Source: JAOAHC01 sp964593045 | GTDB taxonomy: Bacteria > Bacillota > Clostridia > TANB77 > CAG-465 | Length of the DNA stretch: 25,449 bases | NCBI GenBank assembly: GCA_964593045.1 | Contig: CAZQJQ010000019.1 | Location: 1 to 25,449 of the forward strand | Reading direction: 5' to 3' | Shown: positions 1 to 8,028 of the stretch, in pieces | How positions within the stretch are numbered: position 1 is the stretch's first letter | Layout of the letters: each line of letters begins with the position of its first letter | Made by a program: the position numbers and the translations under genes | Notes under the pieces: generated by a model | Databases searched by the model: none | Told to the model about the DNA's origin: nothing | The model's input: the letters and a program-made list of their open reading frames with translations, nothing else

Positions 1-1
1 T

Positions 2-100
2 TCGGGACATTTTCCTAAAATAACTATTAAGACATTATCACAAAATAATCATAAAGTAGATGAGAAATTGAATGAATTTCTTGACAAAGCTAAAAAATAA
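2..100 (+). CDS. 3' end of an unidentified upstream gene (partial)
   Basis: An open frame enters from the window edge and ends at TAA 98-100, giving a 32-residue C-terminus rich in Lys, Asn and Glu. It has no stop upstream in the window. The final residues (EKLNEFLDKAKK) look like an amphipathic, basic helix. I do not recognise the family. In many Clostridia an RNase G-type gene precedes rplU, but nothing in these residues confirms that. The rplU promoter -35 box lies inside the last codons of this frame. Confidence 0.55.
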   Translation, partial: SGHFPKITIKTLSQNNHKVDEKLNEFLDKAKK

Positions 101-109
101 TGTTACAAT
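81..109 (+). promoter_or_regulatory. Sigma-A promoter of rplU-rpmA
   Basis: TTGACA (81-86), a 17-base spacer, then TACAAT (104-109) preceded by TG at 101-102, so an extended -10. Transcription should start near 116, exactly where the L21-type leader begins. The -10 also lies in an inverted repeat (TACAAT 104-109, ATTGTA 114-119). Confidence 0.75.
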
Positions 110-115
110 ATACAT

Positions 116-193
116 TGTATTCCGCACAGAAAAGGTATTAAAAGCGCAAGCTACCTTAATGGCGAGAGCAAGATAGAGTTTAAGGGAGGTGTA
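116..193 (+). ncRNA. Ribosomal protein L21 leader RNA
   Basis: The untranslated leader of rplU folds into the shape of the L21 leader described in Bacillota. AAGGTA (132-137) pairs with TACCTT (152-157) around an inner GC-GCAA-GC hairpin (144-151). A second hairpin with a GAGA loop follows (162-169), then the GGGAGGTG ribosome site at 184-191. Leaders of this family are thought to let L21 or a partner repress its own synthesis. The family is assigned from remembered consensus, not a search. Confidence 0.7.
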
Positions 194-196
194 CAG

Positions 197-556
197 ATGT
201 ACGCAATAGTTGAAATTAGTGGAAAACAATATAAAGTATCAGAAGGTGATATAGTTTTCGTAGACAGATTAGAGGCTGATGAGGGTAGTGAAGTTATCTT
301 TGATAAAGTTCTTTTAATATCTGATGATAAAAAAACAACAATTGGAACAGAATATGTAAAGGGAGCAAAAATTAAAGCTTCAGTTATCGGTCATGGTAAA
401 GACAAAAAAGTATTAGTATTTAAGTATAAAGCTAAGAAAAATGAAAGAAAAATGAGGGGACATAGACAACCATATACTAAAATACAAATTGAAAAAATAT
501 CAACTGCTTCAAAAGCAAAGAAAGCCGAAGAAGATAAAGAAGTAGAAAATGCATAA
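197..556 (+). CDS. rplU: Large ribosomal subunit protein bL21
   Basis: bL21 binds 23S rRNA in the large subunit, next to bL20. The N-terminus (MYAIVEISGKQYKV) and the segment around residues 70-98 (KYKAKKNERKMRGHRQPYTKIQIEKI) are diagnostic. The protein is 119 residues, about 15 longer than the usual 103, because of a Lys/Glu-rich tail after IEKI. The ATG at 197 follows GGGAGGTG with good spacing. It is transcribed with rpmA, which starts 36 bases downstream. That gap is too small for the prp gene normally found here in Bacillota. Expression is probably controlled by the L21 leader. Confidence 0.97.
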   Translation: MYAIVEISGKQYKVSEGDIVFVDRLEADEGSEVIFDKVLLISDDKKTTIGTEYVKGAKIKASVIGHGKDKKVLVFKYKAKKNERKMRGHRQPYTKIQIEKISTASKAKKAEEDKEVENA

Positions 557-592
557 TGCATAAATAAAATGACCATAAAGGAGGGAATTTAA

Positions 593-850
593 ATGGCACA
601 TAAAAAAGGTGGTGGCTCTACAAAAAATGGTAGAGACAGTGAAAGCAAAAGATTAGGTGCAAAAAGAGCAGATGGACAATTTGTCCTTGCTGGAAATATA
701 TTATATAGACAAAGAGGAACTAAAATACATCCAGGAACAAATGTAGGAAAAGGAAAAGATGATACATTATTTGCTATGGTAGATGGTGTAGTTAAATTCG
801 AAAGAAAAGGTAGAGATGATAAAAAAGTAAGTGTTTATCCTGCAGAATAA
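593..850 (+). CDS. rpmA: Large ribosomal subunit protein bL27, short-start form
   Basis: bL27 sits near the peptidyl transferase centre, with its N-terminal tail reaching towards tRNA. The 85-residue protein begins MAHKKGGGSTKNGRDS, like the proteobacterial form. In most Bacillota the gene instead encodes a short extension of about nine residues ending in Phe-Phe, which the protease Prp removes. No longer start is possible here: the codon directly before the ATG is an in-frame TAA (590-592), and the ribosome site AAGGAGGG lies just upstream. The missing extension matches the missing prp gene between rplU and rpmA. A terminator follows at 877-916. Confidence 0.97.
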   Translation: MAHKKGGGSTKNGRDSESKRLGAKRADGQFVLAGNILYRQRGTKIHPGTNVGKGKDDTLFAMVDGVVKFERKGRDDKKVSVYPAE

Positions 851-876
851 TATATTATAGTAGAATATAAAATTAT

Positions 877-916
877 AAAAGAAGTAATTAATTTTAAATT
901 TTTACTTCTTTTTATT
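877..916 (+). terminator. Intrinsic terminator after rpmA
   Basis: AAAAGAAGTAA (877-887) pairs with TTACTTCTTTT (902-912), followed by a T-rich run. It ends the rplU-rpmA transcript. Confidence 0.8.
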
Positions 917-928
917 TTATATAAAATA

Positions 929-955
929 GGTACCCAGAAATATATTCTAGGTACC
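929..955 (-). terminator. Terminator of the beta-CASP nuclease gene
   Basis: GGTACC (929-934) and GGTACC (950-955) form the outer stem and AGAA/TTCT (936-939, 945-948) the inner stem around a five-base loop. Read on the minus strand it lies just past the stop codon and is followed by TATTTTAT. The T tract is imperfect. Confidence 0.6.
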
Positions 956-962
956 ATTGTTT

Positions 963-2429
963 TTAGTATTTTGTATTTGCTTTTTTCTTTTTGCAATATT
1001 TGCATACTTTTTTTAAGTGTTTGTTTGATGAAGGTAGAAAATCAATTCCAGTTGTTTTAATGTGAGAATTTTCTCTTGAAGAAATAATATTATTACTGTG
1101 CACGTAGTAAGTATATCCTCTGTCAATAGAAGTAGCAAAAACATTAAATTTACTTGCAAGTAAATTTGCAAAATGTTCTTTGGCAGTGCTGGTTCCATGG
1201 TTTACAAAAAAACCGGTAACATTTAAAGCGCTGAAGAGATCTATAAGACTTTCTTCATTGCCATGACTTGAAAATTCAGAAGTCTTTAATATCTTAGCTT
1301 TTACAAAGTATTTTTGAAAGTCGATGCATACTGTCCCTTTATTATTCAAAAGTTTATATGCAAGAGTTTGCTTTGGAGAATAACATGTAATTAATACCGC
1401 TGCATTTTCTTTTGAAATAAAATTAGAAAGGTAAAATGGAGCTAAACCATTATCACACATACCAGATGAACAAAGAATTATTTTCGGCTTTTTGCTTGCA
1501 ATAAAGTCATTTCTCTCAAATGCATCATGGATTGTCCTTAAAGAATGTGGCAAAAATTTATCTTTGAAGAGAGGAATATATATTTTGTTTAAATATTCCA
1601 GTCCAAGAGCACTGTCAACTACTATGCTGTAGTCATCTAAAAGATTTTTGTCTTGCATTTCTTTTATTTTAGAAAGTACAAGCGGTAATCTCTCAAGTGA
1701 AATTGTCGGAAGAATGATGTCTTTTTTCTCACTTACAAGAGAATTCATACTGTCTTTAAATGATGTTTCAGAATTTGTTACTTCTTTTTCTGGATCGCAA
1801 TACGTTGACTCTGTTATCACTGTCACAGGTTTATTTTTAAGATATTCTGGAAAGTTTTGAACATCAAAAAAGAAGTTGGATGCTTTATAGTCGCCTGTAA
1901 ATAAAAAATTACGAGATTTTTTGCCTTGATATGAAACAGTAACATAAATCATTGCTGCTCCAAGCACATGACCATTTGGTATAAAGGTAACATTTGTAGT
2001 TTCACTTAATTTGAATTCTTTTAAAAATTCAACGCCTCTTAACTTAAGAATGGAATTTTTAACATCATTTTCATCATAAAGTGAAACTTTTTCTTTTGCT
2101 TTTACCTTGTAACAATCAAAAAGGGATATCTTTGAGATTTCAACAGTTTCATGAGTTGCATAAATAGGTCCACGATATCCACAACGGATAAGGAAAGGTA
2201 ACCGACCAATATGATCAACATGACCGTGGGTCACTAAAACTGCATTAATGTTGTTGCAGTTTTTAATTGGTTCATAATTCAAGCCATCATATTCGGGTTC
2301 TTGAAAAAGGCCACAGTCAATAAGGTAAATTTCCTTGTGACCATTTGGAAGATGAATACAGAGCTTCATACAGGAACCGGTAACTTCTGGATGTAGTGGA
2401 CTAATTGATGCTTTGATTTGTTTACTCAT
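963..2429 (-). CDS. Metallo-beta-lactamase / beta-CASP family ribonuclease-like protein
   Basis: A 488-residue protein with the metal-dependent nuclease fold of the CPSF73, RNase J and YSH1 group. Visible motifs: HGHVDH (68-73), NGHVLGAA with His154, FTGDYK with Asp180, then the beta-CASP cap with EST (207-209), SSGM (321-324), a late His in FSSHG (389) and the motif C His in NHGT (411). All expected zinc ligands are present, so it should be active on RNA or DNA; the substrate is unknown. The basic C-terminus carries a CKYC pair that might bind metal. The ATG follows AGGAGG. It has its own promoter and terminator and points against its neighbours. Codon use (ATT, CGT, CGG, AAC) differs from rplU and copA, suggesting separate origin or expression level. 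Confidence 0.85.
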   Translation of the reverse strand: MSKQIKASISPLHPEVTGSCMKLCIHLPNGHKEIYLIDCGLFQEPEYDGLNYEPIKNCNNINAVLVTHGHVDHIGRLPFLIRCGYRGPIYATHETVEISKISLFDCYKVKAKEKVSLYDENDVKNSILKLRGVEFLKEFKLSETTNVTFIPNGHVLGAAMIYVTVSYQGKKSRNFLFTGDYKASNFFFDVQNFPEYLKNKPVTVITESTYCDPEKEVTNSETSFKDSMNSLVSEKKDIILPTISLERLPLVLSKIKEMQDKNLLDDYSIVVDSALGLEYLNKIYIPLFKDKFLPHSLRTIHDAFERNDFIASKKPKIILCSSGMCDNGLAPFYLSNFISKENAAVLITCYSPKQTLAYKLLNNKGTVCIDFQKYFVKAKILKTSEFSSHGNEESLIDLFSALNVTGFFVNHGTSTAKEHFANLLASKFNVFATSIDRGYTYYVHSNNIISSRENSHIKTTGIDFLPSSNKHLKKVCKYCKKKKANTKY

Positions 2430-2456
2430 TAAACAAGCCTCCTAATTAATTTTTTT

Positions 2457-2479
2457 AAGTGTCACAAATATTGACACTT
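2457..2479. promoter_or_regulatory. Inverted repeat in the leader of the beta-CASP gene, possible operator
   Basis: AAGTGTCA (2457-2464), a seven-base spacer, and TGACACTT (2472-2479): perfect eight-base arms. It lies about 15-37 bases downstream of the predicted minus-strand transcription start. It could be a repressor site or an RNA hairpin. Its minus strand contains TGTCAATATTTG, also found at 18197-18208. Confidence 0.5.
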
Positions 2480-2500
2480 TATACATTTATCTATACTTAA

Positions 2501-2528
2501 ATTATACCATGGTTTACATATATGTCAA
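2501..2528 (-). promoter_or_regulatory. Sigma-A promoter of the beta-CASP gene
   Basis: On the minus strand: TTGACA (2528-2523), 16-base spacer, TATAAT (2506-2501) with TGG just before it, so an extended -10. Both hexamers match consensus perfectly. Confidence 0.8.
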
Positions 2529-2595
2529 TAAAAAATGAAATATTTTAACAAAATGTGTATTTTAAGTGAAATATTTTTATATAACTATATATTTA

Positions 2596-2624
2596 TTTAC
2601 TTTGATGTATCCTTTTGGTATAAT
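2596..2624 (+). promoter_or_regulatory. Sigma-A promoter of copA-copZ
   Basis: TTTACT (2596-2601), 17-base spacer, TATAAT (2619-2624) with TG at 2616-2617, an extended -10. No CsoR or CopY gene is present in the window and no clear TACAnnTGTA copper operator overlaps the promoter. Confidence 0.7.
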
Positions 2625-2669
2625 AATTATATATAGTAGATAAACTAGATAAATAAAGAGGTGATGGGT

Positions 2670-4865
2670 ATGAAAAATACTAAAAATATAAATATAACTG
2701 GAATGTCATGTAGTGCCTGTGCACTTAGAATTGAAAAAAAATTAAATAAACTTGAAGGAATAAAAAAAGCAGAAGTCAATTTGCCATTAGAAAAGTTGAA
2801 AGTAGAATATGATGATAATACAAACATAGATAAGATAATTAATACAGTAGAATCGTTAGGGTATGGAGCAAAAGAAGATATTAAAGAAAATGATATAGAA
2901 GATACTATTAAAAAACAAGAAGAGTTAAAACGTAGAAAATATGAGCTATTTGTTAGTATTATATGTACATTTCCTATTTTTTTAAACATGATATTACATA
3001 TGTTTGGTATTGACTTACAAGTAATATCAAACCAATATGTACAATTTTTTTTAGCGACTATAGTACAATTTGTAATAGGATATAGATTTTATAAAAATGC
3101 ATTTTTTGCATTAAAATCAGGTAGCACAAATATGGATGTATTAGTATCTCTTGGAACAACTGCATCATATCTATATAGTGTATATATGATGATTATGACT
3201 ATAACAACAGGAGATATTAAACATTTATATTTTGATTCTTCTACTATGATTATATCCTTAGTTTTACTTGGAAAATATTTTGAATCAAAATCCAATTTTA
3301 AAACATCAAATGCAATACGTGAACTTTTAAAATTAAAACCTAGTAAAGCATTGGTTATAAAAGAAGGAAAAGAAGAATATATAGATATAGAAAAAATTAT
3401 GGTATCTGATATTATTATAGTAAAACCTGGAGAAAAAATTCCAACTGATGCTATTGTAATAGAGGGTAAATCTTCAATAGATGAATCAATGATTACAGGA
3501 GAGAGTATGCCGGTTAGTAAAAATGTTAATGACAATGTAATTGGCGGTACAATAAATACTAATGGTACTTTAAAAATAAAAGCGACATCTGTTGGTAATG
3601 ATACTGTTTTATCACAAATTATTTTTATGGTAAAAGAAGCTCAAAATTCAAAAGCAAAGATTGAAAAAATTGTAGATAAAGTTTCAGCTATATTTGTGCC
3701 TTCAGTTATGGTGATATCAATAGTAACTTTTATATTATGGCTTGTTATATCAAATAACTTTACTCTTTCTTTTATAAATGCAATATCAGTACTTGTAGTA
3801 TCATGCCCTTGTGCACTAGGTCTTGCAACTCCAACTGCAATTATGGTTGCAACTGGTAAAGGAGCTCAAAACTCTATACTTATAAAAAGTGGAGAATTTC
3901 TAGAAAAAATTGAAAAAATTGATGTCGTAGTTTTTGATAAGACTGGTACTCTTACAAAGGGAAAATTAACTGTATCAGATATTATAACATTAGAGAACAT
4001 AACAAGTGAAGAGTTATTAAAAATAGTTGCTATTGCTGAAAAAAAATCAGAGCATGTAATAGGTAGAGCAATATATGAATATGTAAAAGAACAATCAGAA
4101 TATATAAAAGAACCAGATAAATTTGAAGCAATACCAGGAAAAGGTATATTTTCAATGTATAATGGTAGTAATATATTGGTTGGGAATAGGGCCTTAATGA
4201 AAGATAATAACATTGATATATCACATGTTAATAAGAAAATAGAAAAAATAGAGAGTCAAGGTAAAACTACAGTAATTATATCAAAAGATTCAAAATGTAT
4301 TGGAGTTATTAGTGTAGCTGATGAGATAAAAGAATCAGCATATTCTACTATTAAAAGATTAAATTCAATGAACATCACTCCTTTTGTTATAACAGGAGAT
4401 AATGTTTTAGTTGCAAAATATGTTGCAAATAAATTAAATATACAAAATGTATATGCTGAGGTACTCCCTAAAGATAAAGCAAAATATATAGAAGATTTAA
4501 AAAATAGAAAACAAGTAGTTGCAATGGTGGGAGATGGTATAAATGATGCACCTGCCCTTACTATATCAGATATAGGTATTTCAATGGGTAACGGTACAGA
4601 TATTGCAAATGAAGCTTCGGATATAACAATTGTAAACGGCAATTTAAATCTTGTTGTAGAAGCTATTAGACTATCAAAACTTACAATGAAAAAAATAAAA
4701 CAAAATCTATTTTGGGCCTTTATATATAATGTTATAGGTATAGTCTGTGCTGCATTTGGTTTTTTAAATCCAATAATAGCAGCAGGTGCTATGGCATTTA
4801 GTTCAGTATCAGTAGTAACTAATTCGCTTAGTTTAAATAAATTTAAAGTAGAGGAGGAAAAATAA
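2670..4865 (+). CDS. copA: Copper-exporting P1B-type ATPase
   Basis: Pumps Cu(I) out across the membrane using ATP. In order: one N-terminal heavy-metal domain (GMSCSAC, Cys14 and Cys17), actuator loop TGES (276-279), the copper-binding membrane motif CPC (379-381), phosphorylation site DKTGT (Asp423), nucleotide-domain SEHV (460-463), GDGINDAP (621-628), and the YN and MxxSS residues of the last two helices. The nucleotide-domain motif is normally SEHP; the His is kept but Pro is Val. I chose the ATG at 2670 because GAGGTG (2658-2663) lies six bases before it. A GTG at 2661 and an ATG at 2664 are in frame but overlap that site. The gene ends by overlapping copZ by one base (TAATG), so the two are translated together. 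Confidence 0.95.
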   Translation: MKNTKNINITGMSCSACALRIEKKLNKLEGIKKAEVNLPLEKLKVEYDDNTNIDKIINTVESLGYGAKEDIKENDIEDTIKKQEELKRRKYELFVSIICTFPIFLNMILHMFGIDLQVISNQYVQFFLATIVQFVIGYRFYKNAFFALKSGSTNMDVLVSLGTTASYLYSVYMMIMTITTGDIKHLYFDSSTMIISLVLLGKYFESKSNFKTSNAIRELLKLKPSKALVIKEGKEEYIDIEKIMVSDIIIVKPGEKIPTDAIVIEGKSSIDESMITGESMPVSKNVNDNVIGGTINTNGTLKIKATSVGNDTVLSQIIFMVKEAQNSKAKIEKIVDKVSAIFVPSVMVISIVTFILWLVISNNFTLSFINAISVLVVSCPCALGLATPTAIMVATGKGAQNSILIKSGEFLEKIEKIDVVVFDKTGTLTKGKLTVSDIITLENITSEELLKIVAIAEKKSEHVIGRAIYEYVKEQSEYIKEPDKFEAIPGKGIFSMYNGSNILVGNRALMKDNNIDISHVNKKIEKIESQGKTTVIISKDSKCIGVISVADEIKESAYSTIKRLNSMNITPFVITGDNVLVAKYVANKLNIQNVYAEVLPKDKAKYIEDLKNRKQVVAMVGDGINDAPALTISDIGISMGNGTDIANEASDITIVNGNLNLVVEAIRLSKLTMKKIKQNLFWAFIYNVIGIVCAAFGFLNPIIAAGAMAFSSVSVVTNSLSLNKFKVEEEK

Positions 4866-5095
4866 TGGAAAATATAACAAAAATAACATTAAAAGTAGAA
4901 GATATGGCATGTGAACATTGTAAAAATGCTATATATAGTTCTTTAGTAAATATAGATGGAATAAAAATAGTTAAAGTTAGTTTAGAAGATAAAACAGTAT
5001 ATGTTGAATATGATAATAGCTTAATTGCTATAGATTATATAAAAGAAAAAATAGAAGATGAGGGCTATGAAAAAATTACGATAAACAAAATTTAA
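4865..5095 (+). CDS. copZ: Copper chaperone / heavy-metal-associated domain protein
   Basis: A 76-residue single HMA domain with MACEHC (Cys16 and Cys19), the Cu(I)-binding CxxC pair. Proteins of this type carry Cu(I) in the cytosol and hand it to the CopA metal domain. The ATG shares its A with the copA stop codon and follows AGAGGAGG, so it is coupled to copA. It resembles the copA N-terminal domain in layout. Mercury or other soft-metal binding cannot be excluded from sequence, but the pairing with a CPC-type ATPase favours copper. Confidence 0.9.
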   Translation: MENITKITLKVEDMACEHCKNAIYSSLVNIDGIKIVKVSLEDKTVYVEYDNSLIAIDYIKEKIEDEGYEKITINKI

Positions 5096-5202
5096 GATAA
5101 AATATAGCATATATTGGTATAAAAAAAGCTAATATACTGGATTTTTGAGCAAAATTAATATATAATGATATAGTGAAACTAAAAAAAGAATGGGGAGTTT
5201 TT

Positions 5203-6222
5203 ATGGAAGGGAAAAAAAGAATATTAACAGCAGATAGACCTACAGGAAGATTACATATAGGACATTATTTTGGCTCATTACAAAACAGAGCTAAACTACA
5301 AGATGAATACGATGAGTATATAATGATTGCTGATGTCCAAGCACTGACCGATAACTTTAATAATCCGGAAAAAGTAAGAAAAAATGTATATGAAGTTACA
5401 ATGGATAACCTTGCTTGTGGAATTGATCCAAACAAAACTACATTTTTAGTACAGTCTGCAATTCCTGAAATAGCAGAACTTACTGTTTTTTATTCTAATT
5501 TAGTTACAATAGCAAGACTTGAGAGAAACCCTACTGTTAAAACTGAAATTAAGCAAAAAAAAGAATTATTTGGAGAAGATGGTGGTTCAGTTACATATGG
5601 ATTTTTAGGGTATCCTGTAAGTCAGACTGCAGATATAACAGCATTTGAAGCTCAAGTTATACCTGTTGGTGATGACCAACTTCCAATGATTGAGCAAGCA
5701 AGAGAAATAGTAAGAAAATTCAACAGTATATATGGTGAAGTTTTAACAGAACCAGAAGCATTAGTTGGAAATGTTGCAAGAGTAAAAGGTCTTGATGGAA
5801 ATAATAAAATGGGTAAGAGTTTGAATAATGCAATATATTTAGCTGATACTGAAGAAGAAATTACAAAAAAAGTTATGAATGCAGTTACAGATAAAACTAA
5901 GATAAGAAAAGATGATAAAGCAGATCCTGATAAATGTATGGTTGGATATTATCACAATATATTTAGCAAGGAAGAAAAAGAAAAGATATTTTATGAATGT
6001 AGAAATGGATTAAGAGGATGTGTAGATTGTAAAAAACAACTTGCTAAATCAATAAACAAAACAATCGAACCTATAAGGGAAAAAAGAAGATATTATGAAC
6101 AAAGACCTGAATTAGTAAGTCAAATATTAGAAGAAGGAACTAAAAAAGCAAGAGCAGTTGCAAAAGAAACTATAAGAAAAGTTAAAGAGGCTATGAAAAT
6201 AGATTATTTTTCTAACAAATAG
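5203..6222 (+). CDS. trpS: Tryptophanyl-tRNA synthetase
   Basis: Charges tRNA-Trp with tryptophan (class I synthetase). The class I signatures are PTGRLHIGH (HIGH at 18-21) and KMGKS (202-206). The VGDDQLPMIEQAREI segment and the C-terminal GLRGCVDCKKQLA segment are typical of the bacterial enzyme. The length of 339 residues is normal. An earlier in-frame GTG (5173) exists, but ATG 5203 is preferred because GGGGAG (5192-5196) sits at correct spacing and the protein then begins just before the conserved core. A TATAAT at 5161-5166 may serve as -10 but lacks a good -35. No T-box leader fits in the short gap after copZ. obgE follows by 26 bases. Confidence 0.96.
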   Translation: MEGKKRILTADRPTGRLHIGHYFGSLQNRAKLQDEYDEYIMIADVQALTDNFNNPEKVRKNVYEVTMDNLACGIDPNKTTFLVQSAIPEIAELTVFYSNLVTIARLERNPTVKTEIKQKKELFGEDGGSVTYGFLGYPVSQTADITAFEAQVIPVGDDQLPMIEQAREIVRKFNSIYGEVLTEPEALVGNVARVKGLDGNNKMGKSLNNAIYLADTEEEITKKVMNAVTDKTKIRKDDKADPDKCMVGYYHNIFSKEEKEKIFYECRNGLRGCVDCKKQLAKSINKTIEPIREKRRYYEQRPELVSQILEEGTKKARAVAKETIRKVKEAMKIDYFSNK

Positions 6223-6248
6223 GGAAATAAAAGTATAAAGGAGAACAC

Positions 6249-7514
6249 ATGTTAATAGATTATGTAAAAATAACAGTTAAAGCAGGAGATGGCGGAAACG
6301 GAGCTATCTCATTTAGAAGAGAAAAATATGTAGCAAATGGAGGACCTGATGGTGGAGATGGAGGCAAAGGTGGAAATATATATTTTAAAGTAGATTCAGG
6401 AGTAAATACATTACTTGATTTTAGATATACTAAAAAATTTATAGCACCAAATGGTAAAAATGGGTCTGGAGCTAGATGTACAGGTAAATCGGGACAAGAC
6501 ATATATATATCAGTACCTAAAGGAACAATTGTAAAAGATGCGGATAAAAATAAAATAATTGCTGATTTATCAGAAGAAGGAAGAGTATTTCTTGTAGCAC
6601 AAGGTGGAAAAGGTGGAAAAGGAAATCAACATTTTGCAACTTCTACAAGACAAGTTCCACGATTTGCAGAAGCAGGTGAAAAAGGAATAGAAAGACATTT
6701 AGAACTAGAGCTTAAAATGCTTGCCGATGTTGGTCTTGTTGGGTTTCCAAATGTAGGTAAATCAACAATAATATCTGATATATCATCCGCAAAACCTAAA
6801 ATAGCAGATTATCATTTTACAACATTAGAACCAGCTTTAGGTGTTGTAAAACCTAAAAGCGGTAAATCATTTGTTGTAGCTGATATTCCTGGTATTATAG
6901 AAGGAGCAAGTGAAGGAGCAGGACTTGGACATACTTTTTTAAAACATATAGAAAGAACAAGACTTATACTTCACATAGTAGATATATCATCAAGTGAAGG
7001 AAGAGATCCAATTGATGATTTATATAAAATAAATGAAGAATTAAAACATTATAGTGAGAAATTAGCAAATAAAAAACAAATTGTTGTAGCGAATAAAATA
7101 GATATTTTAAATGATAAGACAGCATTAGAAAAACTAGAAGTCATATGTAAAAAAAATAAATTAAAGCTATTTAAGATATCAGCAGCAACAAAACTAGGAC
7201 TTGATGAATTAGTAGAATATATTGCTATAGAACTTGAAAAAATTCCAAAAGAAGATATAGTTTTTGTTGAAGAAGAAATAAATAATGAATTATCTCAAGA
7301 ATGGCATGTACAAAAAACGGAGGAAGGCTTTAGGGTATATGGTGAACCTATTGAAAGATTAATGAGAAAAGTAAATGTATTTGATATAGAATCAAGACAA
7401 TATATGCAAAGAGTATTAAAAAACATGGGAGTAATGGAAAAATTAAAACAACTTGGAATGCAAGAAGGAGATACACTTGATATTGTAGGGTATAAAATGG
7501 AATATTCAGAGTAA
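6249..7514 (+). CDS. obgE: Obg family GTPase
   Basis: An essential ribosome-associated GTPase acting in 50S assembly, also linked in Bacillus to stress signalling and sporulation. Residues 1-158 form the glycine-rich Obg domain (for example GGPDGGDGGKGG at 31-42). The G domain has GFPNVGKS (165-172), switch Thr191-Thr192, DIPG (212-215) and NKID (282-285). Residues from about 345 to 421 form the C-terminal OCT domain. AAAGGAGAA precedes the ATG. Usually obgE follows rpmA; here it is about 5.4 kb away and follows trpS. A strong terminator ends the unit at 7520-7549. Confidence 0.97.
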   Translation: MLIDYVKITVKAGDGGNGAISFRREKYVANGGPDGGDGGKGGNIYFKVDSGVNTLLDFRYTKKFIAPNGKNGSGARCTGKSGQDIYISVPKGTIVKDADKNKIIADLSEEGRVFLVAQGGKGGKGNQHFATSTRQVPRFAEAGEKGIERHLELELKMLADVGLVGFPNVGKSTIISDISSAKPKIADYHFTTLEPALGVVKPKSGKSFVVADIPGIIEGASEGAGLGHTFLKHIERTRLILHIVDISSSEGRDPIDDLYKINEELKHYSEKLANKKQIVVANKIDILNDKTALEKLEVICKKNKLKLFKISAATKLGLDELVEYIAIELEKIPKEDIVFVEEEINNELSQEWHVQKTEEGFRVYGEPIERLMRKVNVFDIESRQYMQRVLKNMGVMEKLKQLGMQEGDTLDIVGYKMEYSE

Positions 7515-7519
7515 AAAAA

Positions 7520-7549
7520 GAAGGCTCAAACAATTATGTTTGAGCTTTT
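7520..7549. terminator. Intrinsic terminator between obgE and the minus-strand gene, probably bidirectional
   Basis: GCTCAAACA (7524-7532) pairs perfectly with TGTTTGAGC (7537-7545) around a four-base loop. A-rich sequence lies before it and TTTT after it, so it can stop transcription from both sides. Confidence 0.85.
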
Positions 7550-7564
7550 GCGGTATATTATGCA

Positions 7565-7867
7565 TTAGTTGATAATAATTTCACAATTATTAGTTACAAC
7601 ATAGTGAGTATTACCAACTTTTACATCAATATGGGAGCAATCATTTGCATTAAATACAGCTATAGGATGTATATCATTTTTAACAATATTAGTAGGAAAT
7701 ACATAGATATTATTTAACTGTTTTAAAACAATGAATTTATCACTTATATATGAAAATGCAGAACAACCTAAAAGAATAGGTGTGTCTTCATAAAATAAGC
7801 TTAAATCCCGTATTGGTCCTCTTATATTAAGACCACCCGCAAGTTTGCAGATTCTCTCTTCTGACAT
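7565..7867 (-). CDS. Conserved-looking small protein of unknown function
   Basis: A 100-residue, soluble-looking protein with no signal peptide, membrane segment or recognised motif. It begins MSEERICKLAGGL and is rich in beta-prone residues (Ile, Val, Tyr, Asn), with four Cys (Cys7, Cys35, Cys77, Cys94 approximately). TGGAGGT lies six to ten bases before its ATG, which supports translation. It is alone on the minus strand, divergent from the DUF2508-bofA group and sharing the obgE terminator. I do not recognise the family. The beta-rich composition could suit a small all-beta or spore protein, but this is a guess. Confidence 0.7.
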   Translation of the reverse strand: MSEERICKLAGGLNIRGPIRDLSLFYEDTPILLGCSAFSYISDKFIVLKQLNNIYVFPTNIVKNDIHPIAVFNANDCSHIDVKVGNTHYVVTNNCEIIIN

Positions 7868-8028
7868 AAAATTACCTCCAATCTAAAGTAATGTATAAAG
7901 TGTAAGCACAGTATATTATATTATATATCTTTTAAAAAATTACTCGAAGTTTGTAAATGAATAAAAAAATTTAAAAATAATTTCGTTCTAAAAAAAAATA
8001 AGACAAGTATAATATATTAGGTGATAAA

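Noticed and set aside
2507..2530. Copper-responsive CopY operator upstream of copA
   Set aside because: The ACATATATGT palindrome does not have the TACAnnTGTA spacing and overlaps the minus-strand promoter spacer instead.
3089..3535. A 148-residue minus-strand open frame
   Set aside because: Antisense to the CopA actuator region; composition is a mirror of AT-rich codons.
5101..5150. Possible terminator between copZ and trpS
   Set aside because: Only five pairs (GTATA/TATAC) plus wobbles; too weak to call.
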